From NCBI GenBank assembly GCA_905339155.1, contig CAJPFJ010000075.1:1-52932 (forward strand): DNA of 52,932 nucleotides, written 5' to 3'. Below, piece by piece: positions 24,250-32,844 of the stretch. The position numbers were made by a program, and so were the translations under genes. Numbering within the stretch: position 1 is the stretch's first letter; the number at the start of each line of letters is the position of its first letter. This DNA comes from Methanosarcinales archaeon (lineage in GTDB: Archaea; Halobacteriota; Methanosarcinia; Methanosarcinales; Methanoperedenaceae). Under the pieces are notes generated by a model. The model was not told the DNA's origin, searched no databases, and saw nothing but the letters and a program-made list of their open reading frames with translations.

Positions 24250-25254
24250 ATGGTCATGGAAAACCATAAATTTATACAGCTCAACTGTGTACTAAAACTT
24301 GTTTCAGGAATTTTGTACATGGAAAATGGTGAAATTGCAGAGGAACTTTCAGATGAAGAAATTGAGTTTATAAAAAATCAAGAAGCAGAGGATGAGCATA
24401 AATATGAAGAGGGACTTCTAATATTAAATGAACTGGATATTAAAAGAATATTTAAATATGCAATCCAATGTAGTGAAAAAACTAATAGCGAAAATTTTGA
24501 TAAACTTCACAAAGCATTTAATATTCAGAGCCAAATTTATGCTAGAGAAAAAAATTTATTACCAAACCGATCCTACAATAATGAAAAAAGATCTTACTAT
24601 GTATTTCAGACAGTTTTGAACGTGCAAGTTGAATTAATGGAAATAATAAATTCAAGTATTTTCCTTGCCTTTATTGGTAAGTACAAACCCGCTCTTATTT
24701 TACTTAGACAATGGCTTGAACAATACATTATCGCTATTCGTTATGACCTTCTTATGTATGATCATTTAAAAAAATCCCCTGAAGGGATTGGATCGAAGGA
24801 TAAAGGAACAAAAACATGTGACCAAATAAATGGAACATTAGAGAATAGAGAAAAATGGCTAAGTGGAGTTGTGGATAAAAAAAGGAGTTTCAAGGACTAT
24901 TTGAAAACATTCGAAGACAAGGGTATCAACGATAAAATCAAATGTATCAATAAAAATTATTTTTTATGGTTTAAAGGCGAAACAGACTTTTTAGATGTTG
25001 TGACTAATTTATATTCCGATTTATCTAAAGTAGTACATATAGGAAATATTAAACCTTCATACACTATCGAGAAAAACTATTCGTTCGAGATTTTTTACAG
25101 CAAGGATTATTTTGAGGATTGGTATTATAAATTCGTCAAGGTTAATGACATTACAAGCTTATTATTAGTTTTCAGTTTTCCGATGTTGAAAGAAAATTTC
25201 GATGAAAAAATTTGGAGAAATTGTTTTCCTTTCAATAAAAAAATTATTGAATGA
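24250..25254 (+). CDS. AT-rich orphan protein, function unknown
   Basis: A 334-residue soluble protein with no signal peptide and no family I recognise. It is highly charged, Lys/Asn/Ile/Tyr-rich, and mostly helical by composition. The middle (about 115-165: LNVQVELMEIINSSIFLAFI, LILLRQWLEQYI) is the most hydrophobic part. Base composition is clearly more AT-rich than in flanking genes. It follows the MITE-like element by 178 bases, so recent acquisition is likely. A TATA-like CTATATAACC lies about 50 bases upstream, and no good ribosome binding site is seen. A defence or phage-related role is possible but not shown. Confidence 0.7.
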   Translation: MVMENHKFIQLNCVLKLVSGILYMENGEIAEELSDEEIEFIKNQEAEDEHKYEEGLLILNELDIKRIFKYAIQCSEKTNSENFDKLHKAFNIQSQIYAREKNLLPNRSYNNEKRSYYVFQTVLNVQVELMEIINSSIFLAFIGKYKPALILLRQWLEQYIIAIRYDLLMYDHLKKSPEGIGSKDKGTKTCDQINGTLENREKWLSGVVDKKRSFKDYLKTFEDKGINDKIKCINKNYFLWFKGETDFLDVVTNLYSDLSKVVHIGNIKPSYTIEKNYSFEIFYSKDYFEDWYYKFVKVNDITSLLLVFSFPMLKENFDEKIWRNCFPFNKKIIE

Positions 25255-25340
25255 AAAAATTAAACTTGTCTGCAAAAGTTTAAATTAAAAAATCCATTAA
25301 CTACCATCACGAATAGCAACATAATAACGGTCTCCCGGCA

Positions 25341-26105
25341 TCATTTTTCTACTATGACAAGGTGATAGTAACCCAGGGCATTGAATGGGTAATACCATCG
25401 AACTGCATCTTCAAAACGAATGAACATTTTTTCATGCAATAATAATTTCTTTGAATTAAATGGGTATATCAACAATAATAAACTTCCAATTCTTACTTTG
25501 AACCCGATACCTTCGAGTCTTTTTATCAGGTCCCCTCTTGAAAAATAATACGTCCACAACCCATTAACTACATACTCTTTACTTCTCAGGGAAGAAATTA
25601 TCCAGCTTCCTTTACACCGTATAAAAGCATTTACCCACCATGTCAGGTTCCACCTGTTAACCACTGTAAAGATTGCTCGGCCGCCAGTTTTCAAAACCCT
25701 GGATGTCTCCTGGAAAGCCTTATCGACTCTTGGAATATGATTAAATACTCCAAATATGGAAATTATACCCTCAAAACTTTTATCGCGAAATGGAAGAAAT
25801 TCAGCTGATGCCATAATAAAAGAAATCCTGTCCTTAAAATTGGCATCTTTTATTCTTTCTTTTACTATTTTTAGCATTTCTTTGGATATATCCACACCCA
25901 ATACACGATATCCTTTTTCAACAAGGAACACGGATTGCTCACCTGTCCCACAACCGATATCAAGTATCAATCCCATCTTCAAAATATCCGGGAGAACCAT
26001 TTTCTCTACGGACCTCATATAATTGATACGGGGATTATCAAATCTGTGATCATAGTCTCTGGAGAGACTTTCGTAATGTTTTAATACACTGGTTCTTATG
26101 GACAT
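25341..26105 (-). CDS. Class I SAM-dependent methyltransferase
   Basis: A 254-residue Rossmann methyltransferase of the Methyltransf_11 type. Motif I is LILDIGCGTGEQ (about residue 45), the acidic end of strand 2 lies in VLGVDIS, and the motif PFRDKSFEGIISIFGVFNHI follows. The C-terminal 80 residues (WNLTWWVNAFI, YYFSRGDLIKRLEGIGFKVR) provide substrate specificity, which cannot be read. Its start overlaps the end of the beta-RFAP synthase gene by 10 bases, so it belongs to that operon. A role in tetrahydromethanopterin or another cofactor pathway is a guess from position. Confidence 0.88.
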   Translation of the reverse strand: MSIRTSVLKHYESLSRDYDHRFDNPRINYMRSVEKMVLPDILKMGLILDIGCGTGEQSVFLVEKGYRVLGVDISKEMLKIVKERIKDANFKDRISFIMASAEFLPFRDKSFEGIISIFGVFNHIPRVDKAFQETSRVLKTGGRAIFTVVNRWNLTWWVNAFIRCKGSWIISSLRSKEYVVNGLWTYYFSRGDLIKRLEGIGFKVRIGSLLLLIYPFNSKKLLLHEKMFIRFEDAVRWYYPFNALGYYHLVIVEK

Positions 26106-27040
26106 TTAGCTATTATTGCTCCCCTGTTCCTCGCTTTTGTACCAAATACCATCCCTTTGCTTCCAAGGAGTTCACGTGCGATTTTCTTGAGGTTTTCCGT
26201 ATCCTCACCGAAAGCATACACTGTTGGCCCGAATGAGCTCATACCTGCGCCATTGGCGCCGCCATCTCTTAAAGCATGCATCAAATGCAATGAAGCCGGC
26301 TGCAACTCAACTTCCCTTTTCTTAAAACCCAGTTCCTGGATCGCATCGATACTTTTCCCGAAATTGACGATGTCTTTTTCGAAAAGTGCAGGAAGAAGCT
26401 GCATCAGGATCACGTGGGATAGCGCCTCAACATCATGGAGTGGAACCGGACATACTTTCCGGAATATATTTACTTCATTTTTTTGTGATGCGCCTTTGTG
26501 TTCCGGCACAATTACCACGATATCCCAATCCGGGAACTCTTTTCTTAATATAACAGGCGCTGGCGGAAGCTTGCTTGCCGCTGAGGGAAGAAATGCCCTC
26601 TTCATGCTGAATTTGTGCCCCCCGTCAAGGATAAATCCGCCATTTTCAAAGGCAGCAACCCCAATGCCGCTTGTCCCTCCACGTTCCACTTTCACTGCGA
26701 TCTCTTGAACACTTAATCCAAGGCTATATAATTCATTTACGGCCATGCCTGCCGCAAGAGATGCCTGTGTGCCTGAACCAAGACCGATATGTGAGGGGTA
26801 ATCTTCTTCAATCCAGAGTTGTATTCCCCCGTCATCCGGAAGCAGAGCCTTTGCGCTATTCCTCATGCGTTCAATATGCTCGCTGGAACCTGTAATTTCA
26901 ACAATATCAGATTTTTGGGCTTTTATTTTAATAACAGGATTATCAAGAGTCAGCCCAATGCTGCCATCAACGCGCCCGATGCTTGCATTCATATCGATAA
27001 GGGTCAAATGCAGACGGGAAGGAGTTGTGATTTCGAGCAT
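26096..27040 (-). CDS. mptG: Beta-ribofuranosylaminobenzene 5'-phosphate synthase
   Basis: Condenses 4-aminobenzoate-type substrate with PRPP, the first committed step of tetrahydromethanopterin synthesis. The 314-residue GHMP-kinase-fold protein shows the family start TPSRLHLTLIDMNASIGRVD, the glycine-rich loop PSHIGLGSGTQASLAAGMA, RGGTSGIGVAAFENGGFILD and the C-terminal GANGAGMSSFGPTVYAF. It starts 3 bases after the hisG stop. Both enzymes use PRPP, which may explain the pairing. Tetrahydromethanopterin is needed for methanogenesis and its reversal, consistent with the proposed host. Confidence 0.92.
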   Translation of the reverse strand: MLEITTPSRLHLTLIDMNASIGRVDGSIGLTLDNPVIKIKAQKSDIVEITGSSEHIERMRNSAKALLPDDGGIQLWIEEDYPSHIGLGSGTQASLAAGMAVNELYSLGLSVQEIAVKVERGGTSGIGVAAFENGGFILDGGHKFSMKRAFLPSAASKLPPAPVILRKEFPDWDIVVIVPEHKGASQKNEVNIFRKVCPVPLHDVEALSHVILMQLLPALFEKDIVNFGKSIDAIQELGFKKREVELQPASLHLMHALRDGGANGAGMSSFGPTVYAFGEDTENLKKIARELLGSKGMVFGTKARNRGAIIAKCP

Positions 27041-27043
27041 TGG

Positions 27044-27916
27044 TTAATGCACTATCTTCGTAATATCTATTTCAAGTATATCCTCTGCGCCAAGAGCTTT
27101 GAGCCTGGGTATCAGGATATTGATCTCGCTCTTGCTTACCACGGTTTCAACCGCATAATAATCAGATTTATAGAGTTTTGAAACAGTTGGCCTTTTCATT
27201 GCGGGAAGACCGCTTACTACTGCATCAAGTTTGTCTTCAGGGACATTCATTACTATGAAAACTTTGCCGCGCGCTTCAAGTACTGCCTGTAAAAGGATCC
27301 TGATCTCTTCTATCTCTTTTCTCTTTACAGGGTCTTTCATTGATTTCTTATTAGCGATGAGTTTTGTATTTGATTCAAGAATGATATCCACGATCTTTAA
27401 CCCATTTTTCCGAAGCGTCGATCCTGTCTCTGTCAAATCCACGATTACATCCACAAGTTCAGGGACTTTTGCCTCGGTTGCGCCGTAGGAATAACGAAGA
27501 TCCACCGGTATTCCAAGCTTTTTAAAAAATTTTTTTGTGAGGTTGGGGTATTCAGTTGAAACCCTGCTTCCCGGCTGGATGTCCCTGGCGCTTTTGATGT
27601 CCTTTTCATTCGGGACAGCGATCACGATCTTGACAATACCTTCACCCATCTTGCTGTAGAACATATCTGCGACCTCCACAATATCAGAATCAGATTCCAT
27701 AACCCAGTCCTTTCCTGAGATACCCAGGTCAAAATAGCCTTCTTCAACATATTTGGGGATTTCCTGGGGCCGCAGTATCTTGACTTTCCTTATTCGCGGG
27801 TCTTTTACGGTTGGATTATACTCACGGTCAGTTTTTCTTATCTCAAGGTCTGCCTGTTTGAATAAAAGGAGAGTCTGTTCTTCCAGACTTCCCTTTGGGA
27901 GAGCGATGTCTAACAT
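27044..27916 (-). CDS. hisG: ATP phosphoribosyltransferase, long form
   Basis: First enzyme of histidine synthesis (ATP + PRPP to phosphoribosyl-ATP). The 290-residue protein starts LDIALPKGSLEEQTL, contains GYFDLGISGKDWV and VDVIVDLTETGSTLRKNGL (the PRPP-binding region). It ends with the extra ACT-like regulatory domain of the HisG_L form (VPEDKLDAVVSGLPAMKRPT ... IPRLKALGAEDILEI), so it should be inhibited by histidine and need no HisZ. The gap to the Hsp20 gene upstream is 31 bases and to mptG downstream 3 bases. Confidence 0.95.
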   Translation of the reverse strand: MLDIALPKGSLEEQTLLLFKQADLEIRKTDREYNPTVKDPRIRKVKILRPQEIPKYVEEGYFDLGISGKDWVMESDSDIVEVADMFYSKMGEGIVKIVIAVPNEKDIKSARDIQPGSRVSTEYPNLTKKFFKKLGIPVDLRYSYGATEAKVPELVDVIVDLTETGSTLRKNGLKIVDIILESNTKLIANKKSMKDPVKRKEIEEIRILLQAVLEARGKVFIVMNVPEDKLDAVVSGLPAMKRPTVSKLYKSDYYAVETVVSKSEINILIPRLKALGAEDILEIDITKIVH

Positions 27917-27947
27917 AATAATTCGGATTCCTAAATGGATTCACGGA

Positions 27948-28397
27948 TTAAAAGCTTTGCTGACTATTCTTGCTTTTCCTGGCCAGTTTTTTCTTATTGA
28001 ATATAACTTCAAGAATTCCGTTCTTGTATGTGGTTTTGATCCCGGTTTTGTTAACCATGGCTGGCAATTCCACCAATTCATTTACTATAATTTCCGGATT
28101 ATTTGCGCAAATCTCCAGAACTTTTCCCGAACATGTTAAAATTATGTCTTTTGGTTCAATTCCCGAAAGTCCAATTAAAACATGTACATTTTTTTCAGTT
28201 TCAAGTACATCCACAGGCGTTTTGTCTTTTCTTGTTATAAAAATATCTCCCGGATTGGCATTAATTACCGGTATGATATTAACTGAGACCGAAATGTTCA
28301 CTGGCTTTTTTTCCGGAATATCGTTCTCATCCATGATATCATTCAATGTTTCTTCCAATTTTTCAAGGAATTCCTCGAAATCATTTATTTTTTTCAT
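27948..28397 (-). CDS. Hsp20/alpha-crystallin-like small heat-shock protein
   Basis: A 149-residue protein with a flexible acidic N-terminus (EEFLEKLEETLNDIMDENDI). An alpha-crystallin-type beta sandwich follows: VDVLETEKNVHVLIGLSGIE, PKDIILTCSGKVLEI, then VELPAMVNKTGIKTTYKNGI and LEVIF. The TYKNGILEV segment is the equivalent of the conserved A-x-x-x-n-G-v-L motif. It lies 10 bases downstream of the CDC48 gene, so a holdase and an unfoldase are co-expressed. The GvpH-like branch of archaeal Hsp20s is an alternative label. Confidence 0.87.
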   Translation of the reverse strand: MKKINDFEEFLEKLEETLNDIMDENDIPEKKPVNISVSVNIIPVINANPGDIFITRKDKTPVDVLETEKNVHVLIGLSGIEPKDIILTCSGKVLEICANNPEIIVNELVELPAMVNKTGIKTTYKNGILEVIFNKKKLARKSKNSQQSF

Positions 28398-28407
28398 GTC
28401 TATATCT

Positions 28408-30609
28408 TCATTTCTTGTTCTTGTTGATAGCTTTTGTGATGTCAGCCATGTCCTCGTATTCTTTTTGGTCCCATTGTGCGGGTCTTACCATAGTAAAAGC
28501 TTTTTCAAAATGATCCTTTTGTATCCTGACATTTAAAGCCTCCTTTTTCACGGTTTCCCTGTCCATTCCTGGTTTAATCCAGTCCCGAAGGGCGATTATG
28601 GCAGCTTCATGGCATATTGCCTCGATATCTGCGCCAACATACCCTTGAGTCCTTAGTGCAAGCTCCTTTATATCAATTTCAGGGGCAAGCGGTTTGCCTT
28701 TCAGGTGGATATTGAATATGATCTCCCGTTCTTTCAGGTCAGGAGGACTTACATATATGAACCTCTCAAGCCTCCCTGGCCGAAGCAGCGCCGGATCGAC
28801 CATATCCGGGCGGTTAGTGGCCGCAACAACCACTACATTCTTGAGTTCTTCAAGTCCATCGATCTCAGTCAATATCTGGCTCACCATTCTTTCTGTCACA
28901 CCAGTATCAAATGAAATTCCGCGTGTTGGCACCATCGAGTCAATTTCATCAAAAAATATTATCGTAGGCGCAGCCTGCCTTGCCTTCCTGAATGTTTCCC
29001 TGATCGCCTTCTCTGATTCCCCGACATACTTACTTAGCAGTTCAGGCCCTTTGATACTTATGAAATTTGCTTCACTTTCTGTAGCTATTGCTTTTGCAAG
29101 CATGGTCTTACCTGTCCCCGGAGGGCCAAAAAGAAGAACCCCCCTTGGGGGTCTTGTATGAATTGCTTCAAAAGCTTCAGGATATTTTAGCGGCCATTCA
29201 ACTGCCTCAATGAGTTCCTGCTTGACCGATTCTAAGCCCCCTATCTCTGTCCAGTGCACAGCGGGAACTTCGATGAACACTTCACGAAGCGCGGAAGGCT
29301 CGATATTCTGGAGCGCATTCTGGAAATCCTCTCTTGTCACAACGATCTTTTCCATTATTTCAGCAGGGATCTCTTCTTCAATATTGATCAGGGGAAGGAT
29401 ATTTCGGATAGCGTGCATTGCAGCTTCCTTGCAAAGCGAAGACAGATCAGCGCCCACAAAACCATGCGTCATATCGGCGATCTCGCGTAAGCCTCTTTCT
29501 TCGGACATATCCTCAGCTAACGGCATACCCCTTGTGTGTATCTGGAGTACATCAAAGCGTCCAAGCCTGTCCGGGATGCCTATTTCGATCTCACGATCAA
29601 AACGCCCCCCGCGCCTGAGGGCTGCATCCACGGCATTTGGCCTGTTCGTGGCGGCAATAACAATAACCTGCCCTCGTTTTTTCAGGCCGTCCATCAATGA
29701 AAGAAGCTGCGCAACAACACGCCTCTCCACTTCACCTGTGACTTCTTCTCTTTTAGGAGCGATACTGTAGATCTCATCTATGAATATGATAGTAGGGGCG
29801 TTTTTTTCTGCTTCTTCGAAGATCTCGCGGATGTGCTTCTCGGATTCGCCGTAGAATTTACTCATTATCTCAGGTCCGCTTATCGAAACAAAATTCGCAT
29901 CGGTCTCGTTTGCGACTGCTTTTGCGATCATGGTCTTCCCGGTCCCTGGAGGGCCGTGAAGCATAACGCCTTTTGGCGGCTCAATACCAAGTTTTTCGAA
30001 AAGTTCAGGGTGCCGGAGCGGAAGTTCTATCATTTCCCTGATAAGGCCGATCTCACGTCGCAGACCCCCGATATCTTCATAAGTAAGATGGGTTTGTCTC
30101 ACTTCAATCTCTTCTATGACCTCTTCTTTTACAACAAGGCTTGTTGTCCTTGACACGATAACAGGGCTCTGGGGCTGCGTTGATATAACTATGAAAGACA
30201 GTGGATTGCTAACGGTCTCAATGCGCAGACGCTGTCCTTTGGTAACAGGTCTTCCTTCAAGAAGCCGGATCAGATACTGTGGACCTCCGACGAGGCGGAT
30301 CTGCTCAGTCGGTGCAAGAACCACTCTTTTTGCAACCTGGGGTGTGGATTTCTGGAGATATATTTTATCATCTATTCCTACGCGGGCGTTTCCTCTTATG
30401 TTCCCATCTATCCTTATTAGATCCATCCCCTGGTCTTCAGGATATCCGGGCGCTACGATGACGCACGCTTTTTCCTTACCTACCACCATCACGACATCCC
30501 CGCTTAAGATACCTATTTGTTCCATGATGTCGCGATCAATTCGTGCAATATCCCTGCCTACATCCCTGTGATGGGCTTCGGCGACCCGCAGCATTATTCT
30601 TTCGTTCAT
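28408..30609 (-). CDS. CDC48/VAT-type AAA+ unfoldase
   Basis: Hexameric ATPase that extracts and unfolds proteins for the archaeal proteasome. The 733-residue sequence has the CDC48 N-domain (double-psi barrel, about 1-180) and D1 with GPPGTGKT and Walker B IIFIDE. D2 follows with GPPGTGKT and [10 protein letters not shown], each with the arginine-containing second region of homology. One oddity: the D1 Walker B continues [10 protein letters not shown], where the family nearly always has DEIDSIAPKR. The catalytic Asp-Glu pair itself is intact. The tail ([20 protein letters not shown]) is usual. It heads the probable cdc48-hsp20-hisG-mptG-methyltransferase operon. Confidence 0.96.
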   Translation of the reverse strand: MNERIMLRVAEAHHRDVGRDIARIDRDIMEQIGILSGDVVMVVGKEKACVIVAPGYPEDQGMDLIRIDGNIRGNARVGIDDKIYLQKSTPQVAKRVVLAPTEQIRLVGGPQYLIRLLEGRPVTKGQRLRIETVSNPLSFIVISTQPQSPVIVSRTTSLVVKEEVIEEIEVRQTHLTYEDIGGLRREIGLIREMIELPLRHPELFEKLGIEPPKGVMLHGPPGTGKTMIAKAVANETDANFVSISGPEIMSKFYGESEKHIREIFEEAEKNAPTIIFIDEIYSIAPKREEVTGEVERRVVAQLLSLMDGLKKRGQVIVIAATNRPNAVDAALRRGGRFDREIEIGIPDRLGRFDVLQIHTRGMPLAEDMSEERGLREIADMTHGFVGADLSSLCKEAAMHAIRNILPLINIEEEIPAEIMEKIVVTREDFQNALQNIEPSALREVFIEVPAVHWTEIGGLESVKQELIEAVEWPLKYPEAFEAIHTRPPRGVLLFGPPGTGKTMLAKAIATESEANFISIKGPELLSKYVGESEKAIRETFRKARQAAPTIIFFDEIDSMVPTRGISFDTGVTERMVSQILTEIDGLEELKNVVVVAATNRPDMVDPALLRPGRLERFIYVSPPDLKEREIIFNIHLKGKPLAPEIDIKELALRTQGYVGADIEAICHEAAIIALRDWIKPGMDRETVKKEALNVRIQKDHFEKAFTMVRPAQWDQKEYEDMADITKAINKNKK

Positions 30610-30763
30610 TGTTATTCCTGATTATATTTTGTCGTGATAATACTTAAATTCACATATCGTTTTATCAAAATCAACCTGGTCTTCGAATTATCACTCTCTC
30701 GTAAGAAAAAGTCACGAAAGAACATATAGAGAAGATGGTATAATTGAACATTGGAAATACAAT

Positions 30764-30862
30764 ATGAAAACCATAATTATTTCAGACCTTCATAATAGAG
30801 TCGATGTAGGAATACTTGAGAATAGTATATTTACATACATAGAGACTGACAAGGTGATGTAA
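30764..30862 (+). pseudogene. Metallophosphoesterase N-terminal remnant
   Basis: The 32-residue frame begins MKTIIISDLHNRVD, the first strand and metal-binding DxH motif of calcineurin-like phosphoesterases (PF00149). It then loses similarity and ends at TAA. The rest of the enzyme (GDxxD, GNHE, histidine motifs) is absent. It looks like a gene relic. Confidence 0.45.
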
Positions 30863-30863
30863 A

Positions 30864-30989
30864 ATGCCCAAGAGGAAGCCAGATAATAATTTCTCTCATT
30901 TAGAGACTGATAAACTCAGGAGACATTTTTCGATAATCATTCTGAGAAAAGAAGCACAGAGGTCAGATGACAACAGTTGGATTAGATGA
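30864..30989 (+). CDS. Possible 41-residue basic small protein or leader peptide
   Basis: ATG 30864 has GGTGAT ten bases upstream and opens a frame starting MPKRKPDNNFSHLETDKLRR, which ends 23 bases inside the zinc-ribbon gene. The overlap could couple their translation. The frame lies directly behind the phosphoesterase relic, whose last codons (ETDKVM) echo ETDKL here, so a decayed duplicate is another reading. Confidence 0.3.
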   Translation: MPKRKPDNNFSHLETDKLRRHFSIIILRKEAQRSDDNSWIR

Positions 30990-31323
30990 AAGAGATAGTG
31001 TACAAGGTCATAAGATGTGCCCATTTTGCGGTGGGAATGTGGAATATGCTGGCATCAGGAGCGGCTATATATTTCCCGACATCAACACTGGACAGATGTA
31101 CTTATGCAAAGAATGTGGTTATCAGGGAAGTTTCATAATGGAGTTTGATAACCCTGATGATATCAATAAGATAAAAGAATACTTGATCACCAACCGAAAG
31201 GATATTGAAACACCTGCATTCAGGTTCCCTGAAAAATGGAGATGGTTCTGGAAATTAATTGTGGTCATCATGGTTGCGTTTTTGGTGTTTGGAGTTATCA
31301 TTACATTGTTTTACCAAGAATGA
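30967..31323 (+). CDS. Zinc-ribbon protein with C-terminal membrane anchor
   Basis: A 118-residue protein. Residues about 17-52 carry a CPFCGG ... CKECGY pair (CxxC twice, 30 residues apart), a treble-clef or zinc-ribbon pattern. A 40-residue linker and one hydrophobic segment near the end (FWKLIVVIMVAFLVFGVIIT) make it a tail-anchored membrane protein with the ribbon in the cytoplasm. GAGGT lies 5 bases upstream of the ATG. No specific family or partner is recognised. The convergent VTT-domain gene ends 7 bases downstream. Confidence 0.78.
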   Translation: MTTVGLDERDSVQGHKMCPFCGGNVEYAGIRSGYIFPDINTGQMYLCKECGYQGSFIMEFDNPDDINKIKEYLITNRKDIETPAFRFPEKWRWFWKLIVVIMVAFLVFGVIITLFYQE

Positions 31324-31330
31324 ATACGAA

Positions 31331-31816
31331 TTAAAGAATAGCATTAGCAAGGTATGCTACTGCCAGATAGCGAAGGAATTTGCCCGTGAATACAAGGATA
31401 GAAAAAAGCTTGAAATTCAGCCGCAATAATCCCCCAACAACAGTAATTGCATCTCCTATGAAGGGAAGCCATGTGAATAACAGCACAAAAGAGCCGTATT
31501 TAAGGAAAAATTTTTCTCCCTTTTCGAGTTTTTTCGGATCAAACCTTAGATATTTTTCGACAAGTATTCTACCCTTAGAACCAATGTAATAACTTGTACA
31601 TGCCCCAAGAAAGTTGCCCACTGATGCTACCAATACCAGCGCTGGTATGTTGAATTTCTTCTGGACAAGATATATCAGGATCCCTTCACTTCCGAAAGGA
31701 AGAATGGTCGAAGCCAGGAAACTTGCAAGGAAAAGACCCTGATAACCATAATTAAGCAGCATGCTTTCAAGGGATTCAAACATAAGCTGAAATATACCCG
31801 CCGGATATAAAAACAA
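31331..31816 (-). CDS. YqaA/DedA-like (VTT domain) membrane protein
   Basis: A multi-pass protein of 150-161 residues with the VTT (SNARE-associated) pattern: YGYQGLFLASFLASTILPFG with the re-entrant helix, then ASVGNFLGACTSYYIGSKGR and FTWLPFIGDAITVVGGLLRL. The small length and the SEGILIYLV and SYYIG motifs point to the YqaA branch. Some relatives are lipid scramblases or undecaprenyl-phosphate flippases; a specific substrate is not claimed. ATG 31783 (MFESLESML) may be the true start, as the first 11 residues of the longer frame are atypical. Confidence 0.85.
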   Translation of the reverse strand: MFLYPAGIFQLMFESLESMLLNYGYQGLFLASFLASTILPFGSEGILIYLVQKKFNIPALVLVASVGNFLGACTSYYIGSKGRILVEKYLRFDPKKLEKGEKFFLKYGSFVLLFTWLPFIGDAITVVGGLLRLNFKLFSILVFTGKFLRYLAVAYLANAIL

Positions 31817-31884
31817 TGGTATTTAATTAAAGATAAATACTCTAGTGTTGTTCAATCTTCTATAATTTATCGGGAGGACTTTAT

Positions 31885-32295
31885 CTGGAAGGCGATGAAA
31901 TAATCCGTTTATTGAATGAAGATTTCGTAAGGGAAATCGAAGCCACATTGATCTATGTCAGGAATGCTTTTATCATACCTGAATGCGATCCAAGCAGGGT
32001 GACCGAAGCGATAGCTGTGGATGAAATGAGGCATATGAACTGGCTTGCGGATCTGATCGTAAAGCGAGGTGGAAAGCCCAGTATGGGACATAAAGAACTT
32101 GATTTTGGCGGGGATGACCTTTATGGACAACTCAAAAAACAAATCGCGCTTGAGACGGAAGGCATCAAAATATACAAGTATCAGATTGGAAGTATTGACG
32201 ATCAGGAAGTTGTTGGCGTATTAAAGCATATACTTGATGAGGAAAAAAGGCACAGGAAAGAGTTCAGGATGAGACTTGAAAAGATCATTCAGTAA
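31885..32295 (+). CDS. Ferritin-like di-iron protein, apparent CTG start
   Basis: A four-helix bundle sequence with REIEATLIYVRNAF, DEMRHMNWLADLI, QIALETEGIKIYKYQIGS and LDEEKRHRKEF. The Glu and ExxH positions are those of bacterioferritin/rubrerythrin-like di-iron sites. The first canonical start (TTG 31912) would cut off half of the first helix. The frame stays open upstream and reads LEGDEIIRLLNEDFVREIEA, the expected beginning. A strong GGGAGG (31872-31877) lies 7 bases before CTG 31885, and no ATG, GTG or TTG occurs in frame between the upstream stop and TTG 31912. It likely serves iron storage or peroxide defence. Confidence 0.75.
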   Translation: MEGDEIIRLLNEDFVREIEATLIYVRNAFIIPECDPSRVTEAIAVDEMRHMNWLADLIVKRGGKPSMGHKELDFGGDDLYGQLKKQIALETEGIKIYKYQIGSIDDQEVVGVLKHILDEEKRHRKEFRMRLEKIIQ

Positions 32296-32316
32296 TTTCC
32301 AGCACAAAGATTATTT

Positions 32317-32811
32317 ATGGATACATTAAACGGTTTTGAGGAACTTTCAGTTGATAAAGAACATTCCCAGGTCAAAGTTCCCATAATGCATGTGGAATTG
32401 GCTCTTAATGCAAGGTATTTCATTAAAGGTGGGGAAATTGGTTATTGCAGGTTATTGATAAATGGGGTCAAGGGAAGCGGTTTAAGAGGCAGGCTTGCAG
32501 CCGCTGCCGCAAAGAACTATATCGGAAGGACGATCTTTTGTTTTGTATCGCAGACAAGTGAAGGAAAAAAACTGATCACAGTTCCTGCATTATTTGAAAA
32601 AGAACCGACATTTGATGATAAACTCGATTTAGGCGGCCTGATCATAAATACTTACTTTCCTGACGATTTTAAAAAAAGCGCGGCGCAGGTTCATCAAGAG
32701 CATTTGCACTCATTGAATGGAAAACAAATATCCAATGACAAAGATAATCTTAAGAAAAGCCTTCTTGAGCTTCCAAAAAAAGGTATTGAAATATTGAAAT
32801 CGTATAGATAA
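32317..32811 (+). CDS. Conserved-looking protein of unknown function
   Basis: A 164-residue soluble protein 21 bases after the ferritin-like gene and so probably cotranscribed. It has mixed alpha/beta composition. Central features are GEIGYCRLLINGVKGSGLRG, AAAAAKNYIGRTIFCFVSQT and DDKLDLGGLIINTYFPDDF, followed by a helical, lysine-rich tail. No metal motif, signal or membrane segment is visible. I do not recognise the family. A role with the ferritin-like protein is only positional. Confidence 0.7.
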   Translation: MDTLNGFEELSVDKEHSQVKVPIMHVELALNARYFIKGGEIGYCRLLINGVKGSGLRGRLAAAAAKNYIGRTIFCFVSQTSEGKKLITVPALFEKEPTFDDKLDLGGLIINTYFPDDFKKSAAQVHQEHLHSLNGKQISNDKDNLKKSLLELPKKGIEILKSYR

Positions 32812-32844
32812 TTATTAAAATTGGAAATCAATAAAGAAGGGGTG

